Source: Oreohelix idahoensis (taxonomy: Eukaryota; Mollusca; Gastropoda; Stylommatophora; Oreohelicidae). From it: a DNA stretch of 64,000 nt. Position numbers and translations under genes: made by a program. The stretch covers positions 220,001-284,000 of the forward strand of contig JAMPIV010005806.1 of the NCBI GenBank assembly GCA_024509875.1, read 5' to 3'. Below, piece after piece: positions 14,604-26,400 of this stretch (positions are counted from its first letter, which is position 1; each line of letters opens with the position of its first letter). The notes beneath the pieces were generated by a model. The model was not told where the DNA came from. It made no database searches and worked only from the letters and a program-made list of their open reading frames with translations.

Positions 14604-14745
14604 CTGCGTATGGCTCAGCCCGAATTTGGCGTATTCTAACGGCAGACAGGACACTCATTGACACTGTGCTACTGTTACTTTTCCACGTGACGATGGTAGA
14701 TACCATCTTTATAAGATGATCCCACACTTGGTCAATTGTTAGAGC
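14604..14745 (-). CDS. Polycystin-like channel exon (start of the TOP/polycystin domain)
   Basis: A 142-nt exon on the minus strand: acceptor tgtatattcag before 14745, donor GCAG|GTAAAT at 14604. It opens in phase 0 and closes in phase 1. The peptide contains DQVWDHLIKMVSTIV and ends RIRQIRAEPYA. In polycystin-1-like proteins the same order is seen: an FW-WL helix after the first channel helix, then a conserved R-RQ-R motif that opens the extracellular TOP domain. Its phase fits the exon at 34585-34764 exactly, so the two are probably consecutive across a 19.8-kb intron filled by the Polinton. The family call is from pattern recognition alone; the next exon was not found. Confidence 0.6.
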
Positions 14746-16234
14746 CTGAATATACATACAGAGTCATTGAAGCTTCTGAGTCAGATTTGAGTCACTTTTA
14801 GATTTGTTTCCACTATGCAACACCGCAGAGGCCATCCACATATGACGTCACGTAGTTTGGGCCATTGCTTTGAACCTCCCCTACCCTTTATCACATTTCG
14901 TAAAATAAAAACACAGACCTCTACCCTTGTGCGACATCGCAAGTCTCTCCAACGTAATATATTTTCTTGCATTGCTGTAAGCTTCAGAAAAGTCGATACA
15001 ATTAAAACTCGTAGTAACATTGCACACCTGATGGTTGTATGGTGTCATCAGCATAAATGTCATTAGTAGCAAACCCTAGTTCATTACAAAGTTCTACTCC
15101 AACCCCTGCCCCCCCCCCCCCTTTCCCAATAATTATGTGGACTGTATCCACTAGGTGTAAACAATAATCTTTTTTTACATCGAAGGCGCTTGTAACTGGT
15201 AGGACTGTTTATGTTCAACATTTTCAACTAGACGTTTTCAAAAAAAAGGAACAATAAATAACATGTGATGTCCTCCCTTTCATATGCTACATCCCAGCAC
15301 GAGACGAGGCCCAACCTTTGTAGTACCCACAACTAAATTCACTCGGATCACATCACTCCCCTACTTTAAAAAAATGTTCAACTTGTGTGTCTGTGATCTT
15401 GCAGGACTTTTGTCGGGAAGGTGGTAACTTAATTTTTTTTAAATTTATTTATTTAAATATTTATTTAAATTTAGTTTTAATCAGTAGTACAATTCATTTA
15501 GTCCGAATTTTGCCTTTTTAAGATGTTTTACATGTCATTTAAAAAGAAAAGAAAATAATATTAAAAAAAGAAAATTTATTTAAACCAGTTAACAGATATG
15601 TGATCTGAGATTATAATATTAATATAAGTCTGCCATGACTGCGGTGTTAATTACTGCAGAGAAAATTTACTATTAGGATGGAGGTTACAAAATCAATATT
15701 GTTTCCATATCATTTATAAAAGAAGCGTTCCTCGCTCATATTTTTATGTGACCTTACATTTGTCACCCCATTCCTCTCCGATCATCACCCTTCGTAAAAA
15801 ATGTTGACTCCCCTCGCACTGGGGTATCATCAAATGTGGATGACCCCATAACAACACAGAACGATTTTTGGATAGAAGTGTTTATACTACGTGAGTGTTA
15901 ATTCCATGCTACATCAGTACATACAACAACGGAAGTTAATTAATGTGAATACACTCACTTCTGAGAGTGTAGCGGACACTGTGACGTAAAGTTCACATTA
16001 AAAACAAATTGTGATAATTATCTTTCATTCATCATCATCTTCACCATTCATTCTTAATATTCCCATTTTAACAGTTTTTGTCTGTCATTCAAATGTATTA
16101 TAGGCGGTGGTCTTCATCTTGATTCAAGAATCTGTGTTTCCGAAACCTTATTCTTCCCTGTCAGAGCAGTCAAGTGTTGTTTGTTGTTATACTGGTTCTC
16201 TGTTTTCTAGTTATCACTACGTATTGTCTTTTTG
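14746..16234. other. Intron left of the Polinton
   Basis: AT-rich intronic DNA with a C tract at about 15109-15121 and no supported gene. Confidence 0.5.
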
Positions 16235-17096
16235 ACATCGTTTGCTTGCAATTTGGGTTGTGAACGTAATACTCTTAGCAACAGTTTGTTAATCTTCAGA
16301 ACTGAAGAACGAAATGTTTTACATTTGTGTTAAGTAATTCCTTATGTATGTTTTCTTACTTATGTATGTTTTCTTACTTCTAGCTTTCTTTCTATTCTGC
16401 TGTCGTATGTTTGTCCCATAGATAATGCCTTGTGGCCGTAAGGTACTTACTTCTGTGTCCTTTGTCCCAGTAGGACGCATCTCCTATTATTGTTTACCAC
16501 ACAGTTATTGTTTTTTTCAAGTGAAAGTGTACCCAGAGTTCCATGTACTGCGAAGAGACATGCACAATTCTTCAGTCACCTTACCTTTTAAAGCAGGGAT
16601 TCTTAACCCGGGGTAATGGGAACCAATTGATGGGGGTATGGGGACTTGATCTGTGAACACTTTAAAACAAAATCGTTGTTAGAGTAGAATCAATGTGGAG
16701 AAATCGACTTAATGTGTCATATGACATGCGAGTAACTGTCAGTAACTGTACTTCGATTCCACGTTTTGATTGCACAAAAACTACAGCAAAACTCTCACTA
16801 GTTAGCTTGTGTATTTGTCATTTGCCGTTTTTAAATACATACATATGATAAACTCCTTATGATTTTATTTCAGCTATTCTGTTCCCAGCTATCCATATGT
16901 AAAGTATTTGAAGTCAAACTGGTACCTTATTGGACTGGTGATGATAATGATTTCGACAATCTGGCGGAGGTGGTAAGGAGACATTTTTGTCAATCAATTG
17001 GGGGTCTGTAATTGTAAAACGGATGAGAACCCCTGTTTTAAAGCATCTTTTCATACATTTTGTTAGTATTCAAATTGCTCACATTGCTGCACAGTT
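16235..17096 (+). repeat. Left inverted repeat of the Polinton
   Basis: Matches the reverse complement of 33287-34146 at high identity, from outer ACATCGTTTGCTTGC to inner CATTGCTGCACAG. A hAT MITE (16594-17035) lies inside. The non-MITE part includes a doubled segment of about 18 bp (cttatgtatgttttctta) near 16340-16380. Confidence 0.85.
16594..17035 (+). mobile_element. hAT MITE in the left inverted repeat
   Basis: 442 bp with terminal inverted repeats starting CAGGGATTCTTAAC and ending GAGAACCCCTG. It is bounded by a perfect 8-bp duplication TTTTAAAG at 16586-16593 and 17036-17043. No coding capacity; a hAT transposase supplied elsewhere would have moved it. The same MITE sits at the same site in the right repeat. 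Confidence 0.9.
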
Positions 17097-17269
17097 CTGC
17101 ATTTGTTTACATCTACTTTCACTTCAACAATATTTTCAAAAACTAGTACAACTTTCGTGTACGAAGAAGACGTTTTACCTATGCAAGTTCATGATTCTCT
17201 ATTTCTTAATGTTACTTTTTTCGATTATTGCTAATTTTTAGTTATCTCATGTGGTAAAGCCTCAGAGTA

Positions 17270-17990
17270 TAGCTTACTTATTTAGTCGTTCCCCTTCTAC
17301 CGTGAGGTGTAGAGGTTTTGAAGAGAGAGCGCCAGACTAACCTATCGGTTGTGATGATGTCCTCCTCGCCTGGTTCCATTCTAGTCCTCGGTCCTTCAAA
17401 GATTGTCTAATGTTGTCCTCCCAGCGGACTCTGGGTCGTCCTGGGAGTCTGAATCCCTGGCTCTTTGTTTCCCACGCTTGTCGTGGTAGCCGATCTTCCT
17501 CTCATTCTGCAGACATGGCCAAACCATCTTAGTTGGGACCGTTCTACTTGGGTCTGCAGGGGGTGGGATTTTAGGCCTTGACGTATCGTCTGGTTGTGGA
17601 CGATGTCTCTTCTTGTTACTTCAACCACCTTCCTCAGATACCTCATTTCTGAGGTTTGGATCTGGTTTTTATGGGTTGTAGTCATTGCCCATGACTCGCA
17701 TCCATATGTCATATATACGGGACATAAGTGGAGCGGTATACCGCCATCTTCGTTTTCTTACCAACCTCTCTCTTGCTGAGGAATCCTCGATTTATGGCCT
17801 GATAAAGGCTCTCAGCTGCTGCTTTTCGAGTGGCCAACTCTTCTTTGATGCCCCCCTTTCGGTCTATTATAGCTCCGAGATATTTAAAGTGGTCGACCTG
17901 CTCCAAGACCTGTTCTACCAGCTTAATCTGATCTCAGCTTATAGCTCCTTTAGAAATCCTGGACCGTTTTAATTGTCCTCGTATATAGAA
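17270..17990 (-). mobile_element. 5'-truncated LINE in the Polinton left arm
   Basis: Two minus-strand ORFs, 17906-17709 and 17712-17407, read as one RT C-terminal region: FKYLGAIIDRKGG, then YGCESWAMTT, RYLRKVVEVTRRD and LRWFGHVCRM. A frame break near 17710 separates them. The catalytic box is missing. It differs in sequence from the LINEs at 12.2, 38.3 and 55.7 kb. Target duplication and exact ends are unclear. Confidence 0.78.
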
Positions 17991-19061
17991 TGTCTGCTTA
18001 CATTCCATGTCATGTAGCGCTTACACGATCTCTTACTTCGTGGACAGTCTGATGCAGTTCTTTTTATTGAGCGATCTGATGTAGTTCTTGCAATTGGGCG
18101 GTGTCATTTACTTCTTGTAGTTGGACACTCTGATGTAGTTCTTGTTTCATTCAATTCATTACTCTTCACTTCCCTGCTCAGATTAAGATTTCAACAAATT
18201 CACTCTGAGTTCTCCCGACCTGTCCTTTCAGCACAGGGTCATTTGTATTCCTTCTATTCTGACTCCAGTTCTCTTGTGCATGTGTTGTTCGATATCCCAG
18301 TGCACCACGCAAGTAGTATGTCATGTACGCTACGGGTCGCATTCTGGCGGGGCGTGACTTTTATATAAGGAACAATGTGGCGGAGCGCTCTGGCGGGGCG
18401 TGACTTTTTATATAGCGATATATTTTAGCCGGGGTGACTTCTTGATGTCCTGGTAGTGTGTGTAGTTATGTGTTACAGCATGTGTTGTTATGTTATGTGT
18501 ATTACAATATGTAGACGATATTACAACACTTATTACAACAGTTAGACGATATTTAATGACAAAGGTTATACATATATTACAACAAGTATATAGACATAGG
18601 TAACAAAGAATTTAGTTAATAAATTTTATTTTATATTCAACACTGTTTTGTAGTAACAAAACATATAGGAGCATATATGGTAACACATAGGATCACATAG
18701 TGACATGGACAGTCTTTACACTGGTAAGAGTTGTGTTTTCAAAATAGCAGCATATGATCGCAGATTGGTCTTGTACAATTTGGTATGTTTCTTTATACAA
18801 TATATATATATATATATAAATATATAACATAGGGGTCTTTAATAAATATAGCACCGGGGTACAGCTGCAGACCAGACCTTGAGGGAGGGGTGTCGTCATT
18901 GTCATCGTAAAAATAAGACAGAGAGGTGTGATGTTGGGTGCGTGCATATACCTGTCTAGGTATCTGTGTTGTATTGTGGAAGAGAGATTTTGGGTAGGTA
19001 GTTTATGTATTGGATCTGCGTTGTATATACCTGTAGGTATCTGTGTGTGTGTACAGAGAGA
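17991..19061. other. Polinton left-arm noncoding DNA with short GC-rich repeats
   Basis: No gene supported. A motif GGCGGGGCGTGACTT recurs: 18343 and 18389 carry TCTGGCGGGGCGTGACTTTT followed by TATATA, and a shorter version (GCCGGGGTGACTT) lies near 18428. An AT microsatellite of about 20 bp is at 18800-18818. The polymerase gene ends at 19062. Confidence 0.55.
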
Positions 19062-21436
19062 TTAGATGTTGAGGGGAGATGTGGTGACATTGTCAGCATG
19101 CACCTGTCGTTTGATGTAAAAGTAAGACAGGGAGTTGCGGTGTTGTTCGTACGTGTATATGGCAGAGTTGTGTGTTCGGAACCCAATATTTTTCCCACCC
19201 TGTGCTTGTTGTGTATTGAGTACTTCTAAACACGTGTTTTTGTCTACTTTGATGTGGTGTTTGCTCAATCCTTTTGTGGTGGTCTTGTCGTAAGTTCCAA
19301 AACAGTGATACGTCTTGCTGCAGAGGGAAATCATCCCACTGCCTTCGTACTCTAATTTAAAAAGGCCCGGTGTCCGTATGTCGTACAATTTTTGTTCGCG
19401 GCATTTCTGACAAACTACGCGCGTCTTATCCTCACTAGCTACGAAAACGGATTTATGGTCGGGACATATTTCGGCGGGGAACCACTGGTCATATGAGCTA
19501 TAAAACTCCTGTTGCATTGCGGGCTTAACAACGTCCGCTAGGTTGTCTGAACTAAGCGCCAAGTAAAGACTGTCGGTGTCTGTCTCACACAACTGAAAGT
19601 CTGACCTATCTACAAATTTATCTAGACAGTCGTAATAAAACTCTAACATTCTCAATTTGGCGTATTGATAAACGAAAAAACCTATCTGCGCGGGCAGGTC
19701 CCAACTAATTTTCTTTTTAGTCATTTCTACTTCAAAAATGTCGTCCGTCACAAAAGTCATTTTCCTAAAGCGGGGGCAATTTATTAATTTAGATGAACTC
19801 TCTCCAATCGTGTACGAAACCTCTACATGCTTCGCCTTATTGGTCAACGTTTTACCATAGGCGGCGTTACCCAACAGTTTCATGTTTTCGCTGGTTATGG
19901 CGTAGGCAGGATCTGTATCACCCTGGCGGCGCGCATCCGAAACAGTGTCCCCAAACTGTTTGAAAAACGTCGCGGGTGTATATTCAATCACCTGGTAAAT
20001 ACAGGTGACTTCTAAGCCTTAGGACAGGTACCAGCGAAGTAAAGGCGTCGCCAACAGAATCATTTTACCCACATAACTCCCGATCAACGTCCTTCTGGGG
20101 ATAGTTAGGAGCTTGAGCTTTTCGGCGTATTCCCGCATGAAAGGCCCAATATCATCTTTCGTGACGTCGATGTTCTTAAAAATGATCGTCATCTCCGAGA
20201 AATGTTCCTTTCGGGAGTCGGGGACATGAATGTCACACTCGACTAGGCCAAACAATGTTTCGTCTAGCACAGAGGCGAGAATATTTTCTTCTGTTAGCGG
20301 GTGGTTAGTGGGCAGTTAGGTTGGCCGTGGAAAAGACAGCCGTGGAACTGGTAGACGGTGCGAGAGTCTTTGTCCCAGTCATCTACCCTAATGTGCCTTT
20401 CACCCAACGACATCTCACGGCCGTTAAACTGGGTTTTTAAGGTAACATTACTCGTGTGCGACACCCACGTAAACCAGTCGCGGCACTGAACGGTATATTT
20501 ATTCAGCTTGTGGTACCTGAAACCGTCCTCCCTGTTTCGTCTAACGGGAAAGTCAGTGGGCATTTTCTGCATTAGCGCCCACAAATAAAGGGCGTTGGCA
20601 TCAAAACCTTTAATGCATTGTACTATCTTGCCACCTCTAATGCATGTTTGGCCTTGTTCGTGGAACCTATGAAAAATATTTGAAGGTTCCCAACTATATT
20701 TTGGCGCAACGTCTCGTGCAAATCCTGCTCCCGCTTTGAGCATAAAGAAAACGAGACATTGGACGGGAGAGTTTTGAAGAGATATTTTAACGTGACACCG
20801 GACACGGAAATCGCATCTTTAAACATATCTACACCTAACCCCGCATAAAAACTAACCTGTTGTTCTAACGCCGCTAAGAAGGAGACTACGTCTTTATTGT
20901 TGTACCACGTCAGAAAGTCGCGCAGCGTGGTTATGTGGTTATCGGTCCAAACTCTCTGACACTTGGCATACTCGTCACTGGAAATATTAGAATTTTTTAG
21001 GGCGGAAAAAAAATCCGAGGTGGGTGGTAGCGCCGTTTCGTTTAATTTTGCTAAGTCGGTTACGTATTCGTAACAGAAAAAAACCTTTGGTTTCTGTTAC
21101 TTTATACGCGGCTAGGTATTTACTATAGCTAAAACTGGGGGCTAAGTAGTTGATGATGTCTAAAAACTTTAGTTGCGGGGTGGCGATACACATATAGTTA
21201 TTATTTCTCTTGACTAAATATTTGAAATCTTGGCCAAGGAAATATGTGATGAGATAGGATTTTATCACGTTGACGTCGTACTTTTCCGAATTGAATCCTA
21301 ACACGGGCAGTTCGTGCAAATACTCATCGAGTCTCTCAATGAGTCCCTCTAAATCACCGAGTTGAGTGTTCACCTCATCGAAACGTTGACGCAAAAGAGC
21401 GTAAGACACCTCGGCTCAGATGCCCGAGCATTCTGT
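19062..21436 (-). pseudogene. Protein-primed family B DNA polymerase (pPolB), exonuclease-polymerase part
   Basis: Replicates the element from a terminal protein primer. Visible motifs in minus-strand order: an exonuclease II-type motif GFNSEKYDVN (about 21270-21315), palm motif A DANALYLWALM (about 20570-20605), motif B KLLGNAAYGK (about 19850-19880) and motif C DTDSLYLAL (about 19560-19583). The C-terminus, with KRQVHADNVTTSPLNI, is typical of Polinton polymerases. Breaks seen: in-frame stops at 21437-21439 and 21419-21421, a frameshift near an A6 run at about 21077, another near 20640, another near 20300, and an in-frame TAA at 20019-20021. All catalytic motifs survive, so decay is recent relative to divergence, or some shifts are assembly errors. 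Confidence 0.9.
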
Positions 21437-23120
21437 TTACCAAATCTTGTGGGTACCCGTTGTGATGAAACAAACGGGGTCCTCAAACCCGGGGACATTA
21501 GAGGCCACCGAACAAAACAGGGGTACGTGTTTGGCTGTATAGGTAGTTGTGCTACCACTGGGCCCTACAGAGGTCTCGAAATAACACTCGTAGTGAAAGG
21601 TAACCCGATAAGGAAAGACGAATTGTGTGTCTACATCTACACCCTGCGCCGCGATTATTTCCCAAACGGTATCTGGCGGGGTATAAACCCCACCCTTAAA
21701 TATTTCCACGCGCTTATCGCCGGCACGTGTCTGTTTATGTCGCTCCATAAACCTAAAAAACTTCCATAATTTGCCGCATTTGGGACACGACAAGGAGTTT
21801 GCTGCCCTATCAATATCTACCATGTACATAAAATGATTTCTAAACATTAAAAGGCACAACGTGTCTGGAAAACTATCACTACCTCTAAGTTTGGGGGTCA
21901 GGGTTTGCGCGTCGTCAAATTCGAATACGTCAATATTTATCTTAAAACAGGTTTCTAACGCGGGAATATCTGTTAAATTAACCCCGGGGAAATCTATGAG
22001 GGACTCTAGTCCCTGCTGTATTTGCCACTGATCTACGAGCCGGCGCATGGCTTTTCTAACATCCTTTACGCGCGCACCCCTAAAAACGGCTAAACATCTA
22101 AAAAAGCAAAAGTTATCACTGTAAGGTTTTTCGTGTGAATCGTGTTGTAACGTATTGATATGTTTATTATCTGAAATATAAGATGGAATGTCTTGTAAGC
22201 AGCAGCCGATTGGGAAGTCTTGGATATGGTAGATATAGAAGGAGATCGCTGGAATAGATTCAACATAATATTTTGTATTTGGTCTGTTTATTTGTGCATG
22301 TGTGAGAATGTCGCTGTCGTGTAAGTTTGAGACAAACGATTTGAAATCTGTAATGTTGTTGACTAGATTAGGTTGTTCTAAAACACAGGCGTTATTATGT
22401 GAGGCGTGATAGAAACGTAATTCTTGGGTTTCTCTGTGGCGTAAAATTGCGTGATGGCTGTAATTAGTTTTAAAGCGTGTTGTCTGTTGTGCAAAGACAG
22501 GTGTCAGAAGCCTTGTCCAATCTATTCTTTGGTTATTATGGAAGAAAGTGAAAGTGGATAAATATTTATTGATTTTGTTATGTGTCTTGATCGAACTCCA
22601 ATTCTGTGTATAGATTTCTCTAATGTCAGTTGGTAAGTCATAGTCAGGGGATAGACGGGCCTTCTTGATAGGGACTTGATGGGTACTGGACATTGGCCGT
22701 TTCTTGGAGGCCTGGCCTGCAACTGTTGTATAGGAATGAGATGGGATGAGGCCGGGTGTTGAAGAGGGTGCTGATGAAGGTATTCTGGAAGAGTCTGGTG
22801 TTGTGGCGCCTGCTGCAGCAGGTGATGGTTTATAGTAGTGCGCCAGGTTGAGGCCGGTTGTCTGTGGGTAAGGGTGAGTCAGGGTGGAGGGAAATGTTAT
22901 GAAGGGTGCTGATGTTGTAGCTGCTGTTGTACACGACGATGATGATGAGTCTGTCGTTGCTGTGGCACCTGATGGTAGTGTCTGTTTGTGCACCGATGAT
23001 GCAGTGGGGTTTGAAAAATTGTTGGTGCCTGCTGATGGTGATATTGAAGAGATTGGTGTGGCCCCTGATGCTGCTGTGGGGCATGATACTGGAATCTCCA
23101 TAGGGACCGTGGGTGTTTTT
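21437..23120 (-). pseudogene. pPolB N-terminal region: low-complexity linker, OTU-like segment, zinc motif, exonuclease I
   Basis: One open frame (554 codons from the ATG at 23101) continuing in frame into the exonuclease part across two stops. Residues 1-150 are Ser/Thr/Pro-rich. Residues 328-340 (SDNFCFFRCLAVF) resemble the DGNCFFRA catalytic motif of OTU cysteine proteases, and RNHFMYMVDID at 421-431 could supply the OTU histidine. A CxxC-x12-H zinc motif follows (439-455), then GGVYTPP and the exonuclease I site, which reads FHYECYF where D-x-E is expected (H503, E505). Upstream the frame connects to the zinc-finger ORF through a shift near 23110-23125. The OTU assignment is by motif only. 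Confidence 0.75.
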
Positions 23121-23511
23121 GTTTTAGGTGGGCCCGTAAGCTGGTGCCTCGGGTAAAGAGGTTACCACAAATGTCACAGGTAAAACGTGGTAGTGAGTGA
23201 GCTGTCGTGATGTGGCGCAATAGATTGTCACGTCGGGCGAAAATCTTCCCGCACCGGGTACACATGAGGCTATGTTCCACTGGGGTGCTTTGTACCACTG
23301 TCTCTGTTCGCGGTGCGCCGGGGCCATGTTCGAGCTCTATGTGGTGTTTTAGCGTATCAGGGCTGGTGAATACTAGAGTACAGACACGGCAGGGGTGTCT
23401 CTGTTCTGCATGCACTGTCTCATAATGCCGAGTGAGGTTGCGTTCCCTAGTAAAAGATCGATTGCACTCCGTGCAGGCATAGCGGCAGCTCTTGTTTTGA
23501 GTTGAAGACAT
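23105..23511 (-). CDS. Four-finger C2H2 zinc-finger module upstream of pPolB
   Basis: Starting at the second ATG (23511; a first ATG lies at 23529), the ORF encodes four regular C2H2 fingers. Numbered from the first ATG they are at residues about 17-40, 45-68, 88-111 and 116-139, each with C-x2-C and H-x3/4-H spacing. The frame runs on to 22897, but after the fourth finger it becomes Gln/His-rich and looks like the wrong frame of the Ser/Pro linker. The fingers were therefore probably fused to the polymerase protein before a one-step frame change near 23110-23125. Alternatively it is a separate DNA-binding regulator. It starts just below the central spacer, where divergent promoters would be expected. 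Confidence 0.75.
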
Positions 23512-23601
23512 CTGTGAAAAGAGGAACAAAAAGAAGTTAGTCTTAAAGTTTAGACAACGTTAAAATTAAATACATTTAACAATCAGGTAACCTAGACAAA
23601 A

Positions 23602-23633
<32 letters not shown>

Positions 23634-23640
23634 GAGAGAG
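23602..23640. repeat. (GA)n microsatellite
   Basis: Nearly perfect GA dinucleotide run with one GGG interruption, followed by an A9 tract, about 75 bp upstream of the zinc-finger start. Confidence 0.95.
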
Positions 23641-25871
23641 AAAAAAAAATAAACAGGTAAATAAATAAGACTTATAGACAGATATTTATACACATGCCTA
23701 CTCTTCATTATAACCAGTCTTATTTTTATTCTGCGATGTTAACATTTCAGAAAGACCCCGCACGCGCGCTGTGGAAGTCTGATTCACAAACACAGTTTTC
23801 TCTGTAATTATTGTCACGAAAGATAAAAAAATACCAACAATGAAATGCGCCAATTTCCTTTTATTAACCCCATATTGATTGGTAATAATTACCAATCACG
23901 AAGTTGTCACGTGCAGGTGTTCACTGATCAAAGTAAGCAATTACGAATGTTTCATCAGAAGAAAAAACAGGACCGCACGTGAATTATTAAACACGTGAAA
24001 TTGATTTTCTTTTGTCTCGACAAACAGCGCCAGACTGTTTGCTTTGATGTAATTTTTTTTCTGGAGTTATTGCTCTCCGGTGTCTTTTTATAACGTAGCT
24101 TGCTCGCGAGATCAAATGATATCGATTGTCGACCTCTCTTTTGTTCTGCAATTATTTGAAATGGTCAGGTTTGGACAAGTTGTAATTATGTTTCACTGTC
24201 AGAAATTATTACATTCGGTAGAGCGATGAATGAGTCACCCGCAGACAATGAAAAAAAAGTAAGGTGTGGCATTTACTTTTACACAAGAACTAAAAACGAA
24301 CATATCGTTCATTCTCCAAGTCTTTTAACACAGTCTAGTGCATATACAAATATTTTTTTAATACATAAATGTTATATATTTTAACTTCCTAAAGAGAACA
24401 GACAGCTATATACAAATATATATTTTTATAGAAAAATAAATAAAATGTGTTAGGTGTCCTAACGACAACAGATACAAACAAAGACAAACACAAATACCGA
24501 AAAAATAAAAAAATAAAGACACCAATAGAAACAAACAAACATCCGAGTTTATATCTTTGTTAAAACAGAAATAGAAATAAACTCTGCACATCTTTTTTAA
24601 AAAAAACGAAGATTTTTTTTTTTTTTTTGGTTTAACTTTTTTAATGTAATATGTTTTTTAACATGTTAGTTGTTTGTATTTATTTTGTGTTATATTAACT
24701 GTTGTAGTTATTATGGTTTTTTCTTTGTAGTATCAGCTTCTGAGTACAGAAATACCCTCGCGCACGCGTGTTGTAGCAACTTGGAACCAAACCAATTTAT
24801 CGATCTACCCACCCGTTGCAAGTTGTAAGTATCACGGACAATTTTTTTCAAAACCCAAATATAATTTGATTTCGTACGAGTTTAGTTTGTAGATCAGAAA
24901 GTATTACAAGTTGTGGTGCAATATCGATGATGACTCACTAACAGTCATCATGTTTACAGAAAATGAACAGAGCACTTGCTTAACAATAGGCGAGAAACGC
25001 AGATAAGTTTTAAACTAAGGAAATTTTTCAGAACCAAGACATTTTCCTAGTGTATATACAATAAAAAATAAGTCGGTTAAGTCTTAACTTATCTAAAACC
25101 ATATACACATTCTTTAAAAGTGACGTGTATTAATTTAACATCTTAACAAAACACACAAAGATAAAAATAACAGAGATATTTATTTATATTTAACACCTTA
25201 ACACAAAACACAAATACAGAAAACATAAACATAAAGATATTTAGGGTATATATCCTAGCGAAAATAAACTGCTAGATAAAAATATATATTTTACACATAA
25301 ATAAGTGTTATATATTTTAACTTCCTATTATTATTATTATATTATTATATGGAAAAACAGACGAATACACACATATACATATACCGAGTTTACATTTAGA
25401 ACTTTGCGTAGGGTTTTCTTCTAGTCTCTGACTGTTAAGAAAATACTCCTATCGAAAAATGAAACAACAAACACACAACCATATTTTTTTTTAAATAGAG
25501 AACATGACAGATATTTAAACGACGAATATAAAGATATAAAAGACACATACGTTTTGGTGGTAAGTTTGAAGTAGTCTGGTTTCAACGACTGCTTTTTCAG
25601 AAGTTTGATAGGAAAGACTGGTCTTCAAAACGACTGTTTCTTGGTCTCAGAGGTCTTTACTCGTCGAAGGTTTGTCGGTTGAATGCTGCGGGTAAACGAA
25701 TTTTGTCTTGATATAAGCTAAGACAAAGGCTTGTCAACCCCGCATATGAATTTTTAGTGATGGTCCCAGAGCGTGTGTTGTGTAGAGACACTGTTTCAGA
25801 AAATAGTGCGTGCAAGGTTTTCGTGGTGTTTTGTCAGTCACGTGACGTTGTTCGAACGTATGAAAAGGAGA

Positions 25872-26137
25872 ATCGATATGTAATTCAGCATCATAAAATG
25901 AAGTTTCTTTGATCAGCGCGCAGGTGTTCGTGAATAATTAATTAGTCTCTGGTCGGTAAAAGTTAATGGTGTTCTACGCTTGAACAAAGAAGGACATTTA
26001 TAACAATAGAACTATGGTTTTATCACAGATGCAGTGCGCACGTGCGGTTTTGTCACAAAAGTTATCGTTATCGATATGTAATTCAACATCACAGAAACAA
26101 TGTTTAATTGTTCGTAGTTGTTCGTGAATAATTAATT
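25872..26137 (+). repeat. Spaced direct repeat in the central spacer
   Basis: ATCGATATGTAATTCA plus a further 6 bases occurs at 25872 and 26070 (one mismatch). GTTCGTGAATAATTAATT occurs at 25926 and 26120 (perfect). The two blocks keep order with nearly the same spacing (198 and 194 bp), so this is one duplicated unit of about 70 bp. It lies about 400-600 bp before the ATPase gene. Confidence 0.85.
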
Positions 26138-26400
26138 TGGTACTATTGTATTACGAGCGAAAATAAAACAAGACCTCTTGTGACAGTGTACTCAGACCCT
26201 GGTCAAGGTTTGTAAAACATCCTTTAAAAACCAAAAGTAAAGACACATTGTTATGGGCTGTTGACTAAAAGAATAACAACCGAGTGATATGTGCTGTGAA
26301 TGGTAAAAACGTCACGTGAGTGAGTAACGTTTTTAGAGCTGCGCAGTGGTTCTCATATTGGGTGGTTTGAAACATTGTGTGAATGTTTTTTAACATGTTG

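Larger units (their letters stand above)
23530..26400. other. Central noncoding spacer of the Polinton
   Basis: About 2.9 kb between the divergent gene blocks, strongly AT-rich, no supported ORF. It contains a (GA)n tract (about 23602-23640) and two copies of a block around GTTATATATTTTAACTTCCT (about 24370 and 25305). A longer direct-repeat pair is described separately. Likely holds promoters for both gene blocks. Confidence 0.6.

Noticed and set aside
16425..16616. 63-codon ORF repeated as an inverted copy at 33765-33956
   Set aside because: It lies in the Polinton inverted repeat and crosses into the hAT MITE. Its duplication reflects the repeat, not coding conservation.
21362..21769. 135-codon plus-strand ORF over the polymerase
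   Set aside because: Antisense shadow of the polymerase N-terminal region; no recognisable motif.
22884..23156. 90-codon plus-strand ORF
   Set aside because: Antisense of the low-complexity Ser/Pro linker; composition follows the repeat-like codons opposite.
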